Of a stretch of 64,000 nt of DNA, positions 1-10,076 are shown in pieces. The translations under genes and the position numbers were made by a program. Under the pieces are notes generated by a model. That model ran no database searches, had not been told where the DNA came from, and saw nothing but the letters and a program-made list of their open reading frames with translations. This DNA is from Astropecten irregularis (taxonomy: Eukaryota; Echinodermata; Asteroidea; Paxillosida; Astropectinidae): NCBI GenBank assembly GCA_963971285.1, contig OZ020254.1, forward strand, positions 372,001 through 436,000. Reading direction: 5' to 3'. How positions within the stretch are numbered: position 1 is the first letter of the stretch; each line of letters starts with the position of its first letter.

Positions 1-887
1 TTCAAGGTTTTGTTCTTTTATAAAGCTGAGAAAGTTACATCAGCTGTGTCATGTTCATTGTGGAATTGTTGGTATTTTTCATCAGAACTTGCTGTCTATA
101 TATATCAATTGTAAACTTTGATCTTGTACGAGACAACGCCTGATTTTTGTCTTGGTTAGTTTTCTTGAGGCAGCCAATTGTGCCAGTTGAGGAGAAATAT
201 TCAGCTTTCTTGTACTCGAATTGTTCATTGCTGTGAAACATCACAGGTTTGCTGTCAGTTGTTATCATGTCTGTATGCCTTGATTGAGCACTGGAATATG
301 AACCCAAATTCACAAGTCATGGCGAACCAAACCTTATAGACAAAGGTTTTTGGACTTTACTAAAGTTTTGGAGAAAAAATATTCTAGGGTGATACAAATT
401 TGTCACCCTAATGTTGCCCTAAGATAGCTTTTCCATAAAAACTGTCACCCTATTCCAGAATTTAGTGGAATGTCAGACATTTTTATGCAGGTAATATGTC
501 AATAAACTCTATTGGGTGTTGTGGATCTACATGTATATTGTGCATATCACATTCAATGTGTGATGTCTCAATGCACATATTACATGTGTGACCAATGAAG
601 TTAGGGTTCCAACTTCCAAGTTGGTATTTAGTCTGGTACCCACATAGGTATTAGGTACCCATTGGGAAAGTTATTGATGTACTTATGTAGTATTTGTTTC
701 AGTGAGTGCCGTAGCTCTTGTCAGTGTGACAAGGCACTTCAGATGATTTCACACGTGAACTTTTCCGCTGTATTGCTGCATGATGCGGAGGGTTCAACTG
801 GCCCGGGCCCACTCTCTGATAGCCCTGGTTTGATGCCGAGACGATAAACACTTGTCTTGCTGTCAGACTTAGCCTTGCTCTTTGCAG
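1..887. other. Non-coding, probably intron ending in a splice acceptor
   Basis: No convincing coding region is seen. A short imperfect inverted repeat lies near 385-408 (AGGGTGA and TCACCCT arms around AAATTTG). The right end has the look of an intron 3' end: a pyrimidine-rich run from about 851 leading to CTCTTTGCAG at 878-887, directly followed by the RRM-coding exon. The short open frames here start with non-ATG codons and show no domain similarity I recognise. Confidence 0.55.
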
Positions 888-1082
888 AGCATCAAAGTGA
901 CGAACCATTTCCCCTTCACCAATTTACTCAGCTCTCATCCCATCCACCTAATGGGCTCTCACAACCCATTCCGGTTCGTTTTCACAGATGAAGAGACAGC
1001 AGCTGAGGCAATGCATCACGTCCATGGCTATCCCCTGAGAGGGAAACCAGTGATAATACAATATGGACGGCACACTAGGTGA
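888..1082 (+). CDS. Partial RRM-domain protein, C-terminal half of the RRM (exon)
   Basis: The exon starts after the acceptor TTTGCAG (ends 887) and is open in phase 0 for 64 codons to TGA at 1080-1082. The last ~40 residues fit the second half of an RNA-recognition motif. NPFRFVFTD is an RNP1-like beta-3 strand, EETAAEAMHHVHGYPL is alpha-2, and GKPVIIQYGR is beta-4. The GKPxxIQYxR ending resembles RRMs of U1A/U2B'' and U11/U12-65K type spliceosomal proteins (established knowledge of those families). Which gene this is cannot be decided. The first half of the RRM should lie on an exon left of the window. The 3' end is ambiguous: TGA may be a true stop, or the sequence CTAG/GTGACG (donor GT at 1079-1080) may be a splice donor, making this a 191-nt internal exon. 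Without a transcript both remain open. It could also be a pseudo-exon. Confidence 0.5.
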   Translation, partial: SIKVTNHFPFTNLLSSHPIHLMGSHNPFRFVFTDEETAAEAMHHVHGYPLRGKPVIIQYGRHTR

Positions 1083-1302
1083 CGGAGCACCAGCTACAAG
1101 CCTAGACAATCCACCATACACCCCCGGTAACTACATACCTTGCTCAATCTCAATTTACCTTTTTTTAGTAAAACTGTTTTTATTGGGTTCAGATTTCAAG
1201 GTTTTAGGGTATTTTCATAGACCAGGAAATGGATGAAATGAGTGATGCTTTTGGACTGAGGTGGCATGTGGGTCCACAATGGAAAGGGAAAAATAACGAT
1301 TC

Positions 1303-1586
1303 AGGAGCGTTTCAAGTCAGCCTGTGATCTGAAGGGGTCAGTGAAAAAACTTCCTACTGGTAGTCCTTGGGCCGATTTCACTATAAGCACTTTGCGATCT
1401 CGCTTAAGTCCAAATCCATAGCTAAACAGAAAATTGCTACGCAAAGTAGCGATCGATTTTCCGTGTAGTGGTGCATTTGGGCTCTAGCGATGATCGCAAA
1501 GTGTTAGTGAAATCGGCCCTTGGAGTGTTTCAAGTCAGCAGGTGATTTTAATGAGTCAGTGGAAATACTTCCTCCCGTTAGTCCTG
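1303..1586 (+). repeat. 63-bp direct repeat split by a foldback element
   Basis: A segment beginning GGAGCGTTTCAAGTCAGC (about 1303-1366) is repeated in diverged form as GGAGTGTTTCAAGTCAGC (about 1522-1586). Both run through GTCAGTGRAAA and end in TAGTCC. The 148-bp element at 1371-1518 sits at the junction of the two units, so the older state was a simple tandem duplication. Confidence 0.75.
1371..1518. mobile_element. 148-bp foldback MITE with 5-bp target duplication CTTGG
   Basis: The ends are GCCGATTTCACTATAAGC at the left and the near reverse complement GTGTTAGTGAAATCGGCC at the right, giving about 30 bp of terminal inverted repeat including TTTGCGAT/ATCGCAAA. CTTGG occurs immediately outside both ends (1366-1370 and 1519-1523). 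There is no coding capacity. The terminal motif is shared with several other families in this window. Confidence 0.8.
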
Positions 1587-1727
1587 ATCAATGAAACTCA
1601 ATCACCACCTTTATTGAAGTTACTATCAGTGTTTGATGCATTTGCCTCTATATTGATACCCTTCTACTGTGTTAAGTCAGTATTGTTTTATGAATATGCA
1701 CAAGTGAAAAATCCAAATGTTGGTCAT

Positions 1728-1960
1728 GGGCCAATTTCATGGAGCTGCTAAGCACAAAAAAATTACTTAGCACAATAATGTCTTGCCCAGTAAAACAAAC
1801 CACCCTTGAAAATTCCTTTTGATATTCATGGTCAGTGAACAACAGCCAAAAAAGTCATACACAACACATGGACATTTGGTTGTTAATTCTGTTTTTTGTT
1901 AAGACAGAAATTTCATTGTTAGCAAATTTGTGTGCTAAGCAGGGCCGTGAAGTTGGCCCC
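1728..1960. mobile_element. Family G foldback MITE, copy 1
   Basis: It starts GGGCCAATTTCATGGAGC and ends AGTTGGCCCC, with internal TAAGCACAAA and GTGCTAAGC arms. It matches the copies at 14687, 48630 and 58574 in its ends, its TTAAGCAC core and a middle part with TCAGTGAACAA/TCAGCAAACAATGG. There is no open frame of note, and function as a gene is unlikely. Confidence 0.75.
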
Positions 1961-4900
1961 TGATAACCTGTACAGGCATTGAGACTCGAGATTCTACTTT
2001 TCGACGGGCAATTTTGAGAATTTGTGTTCAATTTCTACAGATGAGCATTTCCATCTGTAAGAGGAAGATTGAGAATAAGATGTTCCAATCTAGTGTGTGT
2101 CTGTGGGGTTATCCATCTTACAAGATTGGAGTCTTGTACCCTGTTATAATCTAACCGCAGGGGTCATGCATCAAGGAGCTCTGTATTGGGAAGCATGGCC
2201 TGCGGATGATTACAGGCTAGCAATCTGATGAAGTCTGATTCACTGTAGTAAAATGATCATGCCATCCCTTGTACCGTCAAACCTACTCGTCAGTAATCAC
2301 ATCATGCCTAGGAATCTGTGCAGCCGTATCTTTCCAAGTAACGTTACACCTTTTGAACGAATCCCGACAAGCTTTAATGGAGCAGCCCGAGTTTAAGCTA
2401 TTGCCAGAATAACCGGTGTAAATGGAAGTGATTTTCCCTGCAGCAATTGGCCTGTGACAATAGAACCTACTTGTCCTTCTTTGGATAAGGAATGCACCTG
2501 CTCAGTTACTCTATTGAGGAGTACCGCCCGCACTCACTGCCATGCTACGTGGTCTGGTGGGCTCAGACTCTCTCCCTCTAAGTATCCATCCAGCATAATT
2601 ACTCCCATTTGCCTCTCAAGAAGGCTATTGAGGAAGTGCAAATCACACCCAACCTAGCGGCATATGAAGCGATTGGTTTGTTACCATGGTGACCTGGCGT
2701 GCTGGTTGCCGTGGGCTTTGCCTATGGTGTTTTAACATCTCCACACGTTAAAACTGTTGATTAAATCAGTAGACTGATGATACACCTGTTAAGCGTCAAT
2801 CAGTTGATTGACTGACCAATTAGTTGATTGATCAGTCAATCAGGCAGTCAACCAATTCCAACCAATCAATCAGTTATCCAGTAGGTGTGTCAATGTCTTA
2901 TTAGCAAATATATACAGTGTATGTTTATATGAAACATATGATATAATTATGTGAACATCTTCAGTGGAACAAATTTAAACATATAAGGTTTGGATTTCTG
3001 GAAACCTTAAACACTAAATAACTTGTCACTGAAACTAAGTGGGCAGTACAACTATGAGAAATTGAGCCAAGAGTAAAGAAACAAAAAAGAGGTTAAATTA
3101 TTTGAGAAGAATTAGACTCTTGAAGATATTTTTGTATGTGGACAGGTAAGTGCATGACCTTATTGCCTGTGCTCACTTCCGGACGATAGAGACATTTCAT
3201 TTTTGTATTCCTCTCGCTTCAAAGTCATATGTTTCAAAATGATCCATATTTCCCCTGAATGGCATAACTGTATCCTAAAGGGTAACTCGATTAGCAATTT
3301 AGTTTTTATATTGTGGGCCAGTCAATTTATTCCAAGCACTGTATGGGGAAGTATGGTAGGATCTTGATTTGAGCTTAGGGCCATGGAGCAATATATACCT
3401 TTTTGTGTGTCAATAGGTCAAGCACCTTGTAGATGTGTGTTATGCATGCCCAGCCTATGCACAGAGAGGAACTACTGAAAGAGAAGGATTGAATGTCTGA
3501 AACATGCTGGGTGATGAATGATATCGATAAAGAATCGCTATGAGACTAATTGTCATTGCTGCCTCACCCATGATACCCCTTGGAACTGCTTAATTGTCGG
3601 TGCATTGTATGAAATTTGTATCTAGGCTGCTTTCATTTTTGTTTCTTTTGTTTGTGATGCCGAAAGTCAATGTATATTTATTATGGGCATCCAATTACTG
3701 TCACATAGGAGGGTAAATGTGTGACATTGTCCTGCAGTATAGGCCAGGCATCATCTTTTGTTTAAAGGTGATGCACTTCAATTGTCGTGTTGTTTGGATG
3801 AAAGCATTCATTTCCCATTATGTAGACTATTTCAGAATGCTTGTCATAACACCTGCATGCGCGATGAAAAGTTCATCAAAATTGATTTCGGCGCCTGCAT
3901 AAACTGGAAAAACAATTCAGTGTTGGTGTGTCACTATTGGGCAGTGCGTCCCTATCGTATTTTAATGTTACAATTTTACAAGTACCAGTTAGCCCCCAAG
4001 TCCAATTGTTTTTAGATTTGATTGTAGCAATCAAAATCTGCTGATACAGCTTTCTCAGCCTGAAACTAAAGGGACCTTAATACCAGTGAATAATGGGAAG
4101 ATTTGTATGAAACACCAGGTCTACAAAACACTGCTTTCTGAAATTGAACCGGTCTTCTTCTTTTTTTTTGTCATGTAAATTATTTATCATACCTTGACAT
4201 TGTTCACGAATGTGCTGCTCTCAATAATCATATCAATGGCCACCCACCAATGCTTAATGTTACATAGGCCCTAGATTTAAAGACCCTAAAAAATGTATAA
4301 CCAAAATAACAGACATTCGATATCAACATTTTTTCACTTCAGTTTGTGGAATTGTTCCATTTTGATTCTTTGTAATTGCACGTCAGAAGGAGTAATTAAG
4401 TGAAGATATTTTATGGGTGCCCTAGAATGAATGGAATGAGTTTACCCAGTCAGTGCAAACAGTATGCAATTGGTTTCTCTATGTGTTTTATGCTGGGATT
4501 TTGGTGTCACCTAGATTTGGCCTTATTCCCCTCCATCTTGACCTAAATTCCCCGTCCATATTCCCTTGGCTGTTTTCATTTCTGACTTGTATAGGGCCTA
4601 CCCCTTTTAGTTAATGATGAGGCAATGTTGCCAACATCCGAACCAAAAATATATAGGTAAAACTGAAGTTCGTTTTTTATGTTGTTGTTTCGTTTGTGTT
4701 TTTTGTTCATTTATGTTAAATGATGTATTCTTTATAACGTGATTGTCATGTTTTGTGGTTTATTTTGTTGTGTTTTTAAGTCAAGTATTTGTAAATTTGA
4801 TTTGGTACTTGAACTTATCAGTTTTGTACATTATAAAGGTCATAGATATTTCAAGTAATGAAAATGTTCTGTTATTTCTTTTACTCAATTTATTTGTGTC

Positions 4901-5654
4901 CTTTATTTGTTTGTGATGTCCTTACTTTATTTTGTTTTGTTGTTAACTGTCTCAGTACAATCCCCATTTTGAAATGGGCCGTAATTGGCGCTCTTACCCG
5001 AATCAATAGGATGTGCCCTGTAATACCTGCATTCTATACTAAACGGCCAATCAGAATAACGTCCAGTTACAGTAAACTCGGGCGCCAATATCTTACGTTT
5101 TTCACGTCAGAAATCTTAGGGAGCTACATTTCAAGTTCACTTTTCGTCACATAAACCTTTCTAAATTCGTTCGGTGATGATTTATTCCCCGTCACTTCAC
5201 GATAAACATGACATTAATTAAAGTTGATGATTCGTTTAACTGCGATCGTTTCGTTATGGCAGTTTCGGCATCAAGTAGGCATACTGTTACATCAGCTTGC
5301 AATTTCTCTTCCATTCTTGGTCATTGACATCAATGGACCAAACCTTATAAAAGCTGCTCACATAATTTGACCAGTGGTCACCTAGTGGTCACTAGTAATG
5401 GTCATTTTCTTCGAAATACAAATTCATTCTTTCCAAAAACTTTTTACGACTGATATATCTGTGCTCCCTGAACCACGTAAGGTCTAGTTCCATAATTGTC
5501 ATTATGTTAAAGATTGTTGATGTAATATGCGAAGTTATACCTCAATGGTAACTCGTGCAGCAATAACTAAAGAATTATTGCAAACAATTGCCCTTCAATG
5601 AAGTAGATAAGCACTTCACTAAGTGCCCTTTGAGCACACATGAACGAAATCATG
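1961..5654. other. Non-coding stretch, no gene seen
   Basis: Open frames are short, mostly lack ATG starts and resemble no family I know. The segment near 4972-5105 has weak inverted repeats (ATTGGCGC...GCGCCAAT) and may be an old element. A degenerate TTGATTGA-type tract lies at 2796-2882. Otherwise nothing is recognisable. Confidence 0.6.
2796..2882. repeat. Degenerate TTGATTGA/TCAATCA simple repeat
   Basis: A run of CAATCAGTTGATTGACTGAC-like words alternates in both orientations. The tract can therefore fold on itself as well as read as a decayed tandem repeat. Confidence 0.6.
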
Positions 5655-5722
5655 CGCTGGCTCAGGTGGGATTCGAACCCACAACCTTCTGCTTACTAGT
5701 GCAAATGCCATACCGCTAGTTA
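5655..5722 (-). pseudogene. tRNA-derived sequence, 5'-truncated (SINE or tRNA pseudogene)
   Basis: Read on the minus strand it has a perfect T arm, GTGGG-TTCGAAT-CCCAC (5666-5682), with the internal B box GGTTCGAATCC. The 3' acceptor side CTGAGCCA follows it. Upstream is a degraded D-arm (AGCGGTATGGCA) and a loop containing CTAGTAA. The 5' acceptor strand is missing, and the tRNA-like part ends exactly at the TTAA where the family A copy 5721-6088 begins. The anticodon stem does not pair well, so a functional tRNA is unlikely. It may be the head of a tRNA-derived SINE. Confidence 0.65.
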
Positions 5723-6088
5723 AAGGTACCAGTATACAGGATTGGTATAAACATACCGAAACAGAAATGTTCACAGATTTACGTATAACTTTCAAGGTAT
5801 GAAGATGGTGTTGGTAGAAACATACCGGTAAAATACTTCCTCCTGAAATGATGTTTATCCAGAAATTGGTAAAACAAAGACCGAAAACAGTTTTGATCTC
5901 AGGGTAAGATCAAAGCCATTCTTGGTGTTTTATAGCAAAAGATGAGTCGGGTTTTCGTTTTTTTCTTGTGACTCAGATGTCCCATTCAGCTCAAATTTTC
6001 ACAGGTTTATTATTTCATGTACATGCTGGATCAGACAAAGTGTAAGTTCTGTTCTGTGACCTTTACCAGCCATCTATTATACCTTTAA
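5721..6088 (-). mobile_element. Family A element (TTAA-flanked), copy A1
   Basis: Reverse orientation. It begins TTAAAGGTACCAGTATACAGG and ends TTATACCTTTAA. It contains the family landmarks GAAATGTTCACAGATTTACG, AAAACAGTTTTGATCTC and GACTCAGATGTCC. Family A is an interspersed repeat of about 350 bp with imperfect ~26-bp terminal inverted repeats (TTAAAGGTAnAnTACAnGAT). No protein is encoded, so it would be non-autonomous. Confidence 0.85.
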
Positions 6089-6805
6089 GAATTTTTATTC
6101 ATCATGCAGATTACAGTGCATTTACCGATTACCAATTATACTAACTGGTGGCCTCAACTCCTTACTCAACTCTTCTTGGAGGAAGATATTATAAAGTCAA
6201 CTCCGCAGTGACATTGATGTCATTTTACATACAGCCATCGCAGTCTAAGACGTCAATTACAGTCCCATGCAGCCGGTCATATCGAATTATCTTTAATTGA
6301 GTTCCGATTTGAAACTGTGGATATATACAGACGGGCATGCGATCGAACTTGACCGCGCGTGTCGGCTAGATGGTCATTATCACCGCATCAGTGGTAGATT
6401 GGGTCGTGAACTTAGAGGGTGAGACGCTGCTGACACAATGTCTCACCGTCTTGTAGAGGCAGCAAGTGAATCAGCTAGCATTCCATGGAGGTGTAAGAAA
6501 CTGCGATGTTGAGCCCACATGACAAGCATGATCCATGATAAGATCGCTTCATGCAGGCGGTATTTTCACTTCGTTGACCTGAGCGCATATCACGGTATGA
6601 CAGGTGCTATTATTCCCTTCATACAGCCAGGTATATCTTGCCCTGAGACATTGAGATTTACTTAGATGGCTTGGCGAACCTTTCACCCGACCTGTCTAGA
6701 AACGGACGGATTTTAGGAAAGGTTGTTAATGTCTGCATCACAATGAAGCAGTGAATAAAAATGGACGTGATACATCTATTACAAATTGACAGTGTATGTT
6801 CAGCT

Positions 6806-6911
6806 GGGGTCGATTTCACGAAACATGTTGCAACTTACTTGCATTGCAGTCCTATGTAGGATAAGACATCTGCGACGGGTTATGCTTCCTAACTCGAGTT
6901 ACGATCGACCC
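6806..6911. mobile_element. Family C palindromic MITE, copy C1 (short)
   Basis: The ends are GGGTCGATTTCACGAAAC and ACTCGAGTTACGATCGACCC. It carries the core words of the family: CTATGTAGGATAAGA, GGGTTATGC and GTTACGATCGA. At about 106 bp it is shorter than the other copies (about 130-147 bp). Confidence 0.75.
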
Positions 6912-7032
6912 AGGCCTCTTATGAATAGGCCCAAATTGAGCTGATGATATGAGAAGAATATAAGGATGTGTACACTAAGCCATGTGGAAATGCATACCTA
7001 GGTTAAGGTTGGATGCTTTCAATGCGAAAAAT

Positions 7033-7180
7033 TCGACACATTTTCAGCCCCACAAGATTATGTCGACACATTGACACAGCCTCACAAAAGAGTTCGACAT
7101 ATGCACACGACCCCACAAGAGATGTCGACACATTAACACAGCCCCACAAGAGATGGCGACACATTGACAAAGCCTCACGG
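7033..7180. repeat. 31-bp minisatellite, about 4.8 copies
   Basis: Units begin at 7033, 7063, 7094, 7125 and 7156 with TCGACACATTGACACAGCC (or a close variant) followed by CCACAAGAGATG. Spacing is 30-31 bp. Units differ by a few bases, so the array is moderately old. Confidence 0.85.
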
Positions 7181-8325
7181 GTCCCAGGGATATAAGCACG
7201 AAGAGCACAATACAGTCATTTTTTTTCTTTCCCGAGCCTAGTTTAAGTGGGACATAAACACAAGAAGTCCCATAGAACCCGGCCCGCCCCCCCCCCATCC
7301 TAAATGATATTATGGTTGGGTCATCTAGCCTATTTGGACAGCTGAAAATGTGCGGAAGCGAGGTAAGAGTAAAGACGTATCCCCAAGCACCTGCCGAGGT
7401 CCACGGGTCTATTACTTCTCACCTCTTGCACTGTTTCCATTTCTGTATCGTTCAAGTCTTTTACTCTTCTTTCCTTCGACCTCTACGGAATAAGAAATCG
7501 GCTTGATGATGCAAGATAGGTTTGTGATCTCCAAAGCCTGCTCGTATGGATTTTGTTTTCTAGGAAGAGGAATAAATTGTTTGCTTTCAGATCTGGTAAT
7601 CTTGATCCGTCCTCCTGTTGGGGGTGATGGGATGGTCTGTTTTGAAAGTTACTGTGATGGTCATTCGGTCGCCGTGTAGATACAACTTGGTTCAGTTTCA
7701 TGTGGGAATCGGATAGCAAGTATTCTGTTGGACCGCATCTCGAATGTTAGGCTATAGTAAAGCGGCCTCTCCAAATATAGGAGTTTATTTTTATTTATTT
7801 TTTCATTTTTAAAGTTAGGATTTGTGTATAGACGCGATTGCCATTTTAATTTGACCCGTATAGTTAAGTGGCATTTCAAGTGGCCAAATAAAATATTTTT
7901 TATGAAAGTGGGATTCTACAGCGTTCTGATGTTAGGTATAATACTTTTTTATACTTGCGTGTTACACGGTTCAAAAACCCCCAAGATTGATTTTAGGGTT
8001 GGGTTTAGAAAATATAGAAAAAACATGCTTACTTAAAAATTCTATATCATGAAATGATATTCATTTTTATTAAGTGATATTGTTGCTGTCTTCGTGAAAA
8101 AAAAAACACTCTAACCAGAGGTGAAGTTTCACTCCTTCCGGTCCCAAAACCTTACGAATCTATAACGCTTACCTTAAGTGTGGGACTCCTGATTTTACAA
8201 TTATATGCGGTACATCAAATGCCATATATTTTCCGGGGGAATAAGTTTGAACCAGAAGTTGACGCTGGAAAGAAAAGCACAGAGGTCGTTCGCTGGCTGC
8301 GTCATGTGGGTGGCAGTGGAAGTCC
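7181..8325. other. Non-coding stretch, no gene seen
   Basis: Only short open frames without recognisable similarity are present. A short C run is at about 7286-7295. Nothing else stands out. Confidence 0.6.
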
Positions 8326-8670
8326 TTTAAAGGTATAATACATGATTGGTAATTCACAGGAGAGGACTCACACTTTGTCATAAATGAAATTTGAGCTCTA
8401 TCGGAGATCTGAGTCACGAGAAAATAGCGAAAACCCGACTCAATTGTTTTTATAAAACAAAGAGAATGGTTTTGATCTTACCCCGAGATCAAAACTGTTT
8501 TCGGTCTTTGTTTGACACCTTTCTTAATAAATACACCATTTTATGTGGAAATATTTTAACTGTATGTTTCTACCAGCACCATGATCTTAATACCCTGATA
8601 GTTATACGTAAATCTGTGAACATTCCTGTTTGGGTATGTCACCAATCCTGTATATATACTGTACCTTTAA
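8326..8670 (+). mobile_element. Family A element, copy A2
   Basis: Forward orientation, starting TTAAAGGTATAATACATG and ending CTGTACCTTTAA. It has the family words TGAGTCACGAGAAAATAGCG, GATCAAAACTGTTTTCGG and CAGCACCATGATC. Its 3' end is the left arm of the 69-bp palindrome described separately. Confidence 0.85.
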
Positions 8671-8785
8671 AGGTAGTACCATACTTTGGTAAGAAACTGT
8701 GAACATTTTTGTTTTGGTTTCTTACCAAAGTATGGTACTACCTTTAAAGGTACAGTATATATACAGGATTGGTGACATACCCAAA
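8629..8785. repeat. Perfect 69-bp inverted repeat with 19-nt loop
   Basis: 8629-8697 is the exact reverse complement of 8717-8785, separated by 8698-8716. The arms are the 3' end of a family A copy plus the 3' end of a family B copy. Outside the perfect part the similarity continues with indels, because both sides are A/B-type sequence in opposite orientation. Confidence 0.95.
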
Positions 8786-9085
8786 ACAAAAATGTTCACA
8801 GATTTGCGTATAGCTTACTGGGTATGAAGATGATGGTGGTAGAAACAAACCGTTAAAATATGTACGCCTGAAATGATGTATCTTTTGATCTTTTAAAAGA
8901 TCAAAAATAAAAGAGAACAGACTTAAGAAATACTGTGGCCGTTTTTCACTGTTTTCTCAAAAAGTGGGCACCGTATGAGACTGAAATTTTCACAGATGAC
9001 TGTCACTGTACTGTCTTGATATTTTTGCCCATGAATCTGTATTTCTTTGATAAAAAAAAATCAAAGTATGATATTACCTTTAAGC
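8671..9085 (-). mobile_element. Family B element (variant of A), head-to-head with A2
   Basis: Reverse orientation. It shares its outer 3' half with family A (AAAATGTTCACAGATTTG, GGTAGAAACA). Its 5' half is different and ends in TCAAAGTATGATATTACC: it contains GTGGCCGTTTTTCACTG, AAGTGGGCACCGTATG and CATGAATCTGTATTTC. The same 5' half recurs at 34080, 42716 and 58054, which defines B as a family. The left part repeats the B end in both directions around 8671-8740. Confidence 0.75.
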
Positions 9086-9405
9086 AATATCACGAGCAGC
9101 GGTCGAGGACCCATTGACGACCGACGAGCACGCCGAGGGGTTTCCGACAGGGATGTACGGAGGGACGGTAGAAGGAATCGCCGGGCGAAAACCTCGTGAG
9201 ATCTACGCTGTTCGTACAATAATTAAACCTGTCAGACGGGAGGATGTTATTGAATCCACCAGTCAACTGTGATATATAGTGAAGGGGAAAAAGAGCAGGG
9301 TTTGACTTTGATGGAAACGGACGTGGTGTAAAAGCAGAGGGGATTTTATTGAAGGTCGGGTTTTTTTTGGCGGGAGGGTTTTGGGTTTTTATTGTGACAT
9401 GCGGG

Positions 9406-9490
9406 GGCCGATTTCATAAAGCTCTGCGACGCGTCGCAACTCGATTTGTCGCGCGTCATGGCTGCGACGCGTCGCATTTATGCGGTGAGT
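9406..9490. mobile_element. Small foldback MITE with GCGACGCGTCGC arms
   Basis: It starts GGGGGCCGATTTCATAAAGC. TGCGACGCGTCGCA occurs twice (about 9422 and 9460) and is itself palindromic. The right terminus is degraded (CATTTATGCGG instead of a full copy of the left end). The CpG-rich arms stand out from the AT-rich surroundings. Confidence 0.6.
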
Positions 9491-9499
9491 CCATAGAGA

Positions 9500-9570
9500 A
9501 AGGATGCGGCTCAGGCTAAGGCTCCATTTCGTGAATCCATTCTAAAATAACGGGTTTCTAAATAGAGGCT
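9500..9570 (-). mobile_element. Family F fragment
   Basis: GGCTCAGGCTAAGGCTCC followed by ATTTCGTGAATCCATTCT and TAGAGGCTTT is the reverse complement of the right part of the family F copy at 43176-43470. Only the terminal ~70 bp remain. Confidence 0.6.
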
Positions 9571-10049
9571 TTAGAAAACACGTTAATGGGATTTCAGCGG
9601 AATCATATAATGTGAATTTTGTCCGTTGAATGTCGAGTTAGATGCTCAAAACCTGTCCATCTGCGAATTATTCCCATAGCAGTTTACAGCATCATTGTTT
9701 CCGATACTGATGATTACCCCAGTAATATGAGGTTTGTTTATAATGTGACTCTGGAGGCCGCGTTCTTATACCCGCATCATGATCAATGCAGGCCGCTCTC
9801 TTCATCAAGGGAAACCATCCCCAAGCTGCAACAAAGTGGCTTCATGGGCATTCTTAAATCCCCCTTCTATCCGTCTCACTTATACCCTGGCCTCTGCTCT
9901 CCGGCTGGATCATTAAGACGTCTTAGGGTCATGAAAACTGTCCATTCCAATGTTCCTCCGAGCATCTCTCCCTAGATTCTCATTAATATCGGCAGTCTTT
10001 GCTTCCTTAACCCCCCGTCTCTGCCCCCATTCCTTCTATCTTCCCCCCT

Positions 10050-10076
10050 TCTCTCTCTCTCTCTCTCTCTCTCTCT
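10050..10076. repeat. (CT)n microsatellite
   Basis: An uninterrupted CT run of about 13 units lies within a longer pyrimidine-rich stretch (about 9995-10085). Confidence 0.9.

Noticed and set aside
8326-9085. Evenly spaced repeats resembling an array such as CRISPR
   Set aside because: The repeats are long, inverted and belong to dispersed animal element families. There is no short repeat-spacer structure anywhere in the window.
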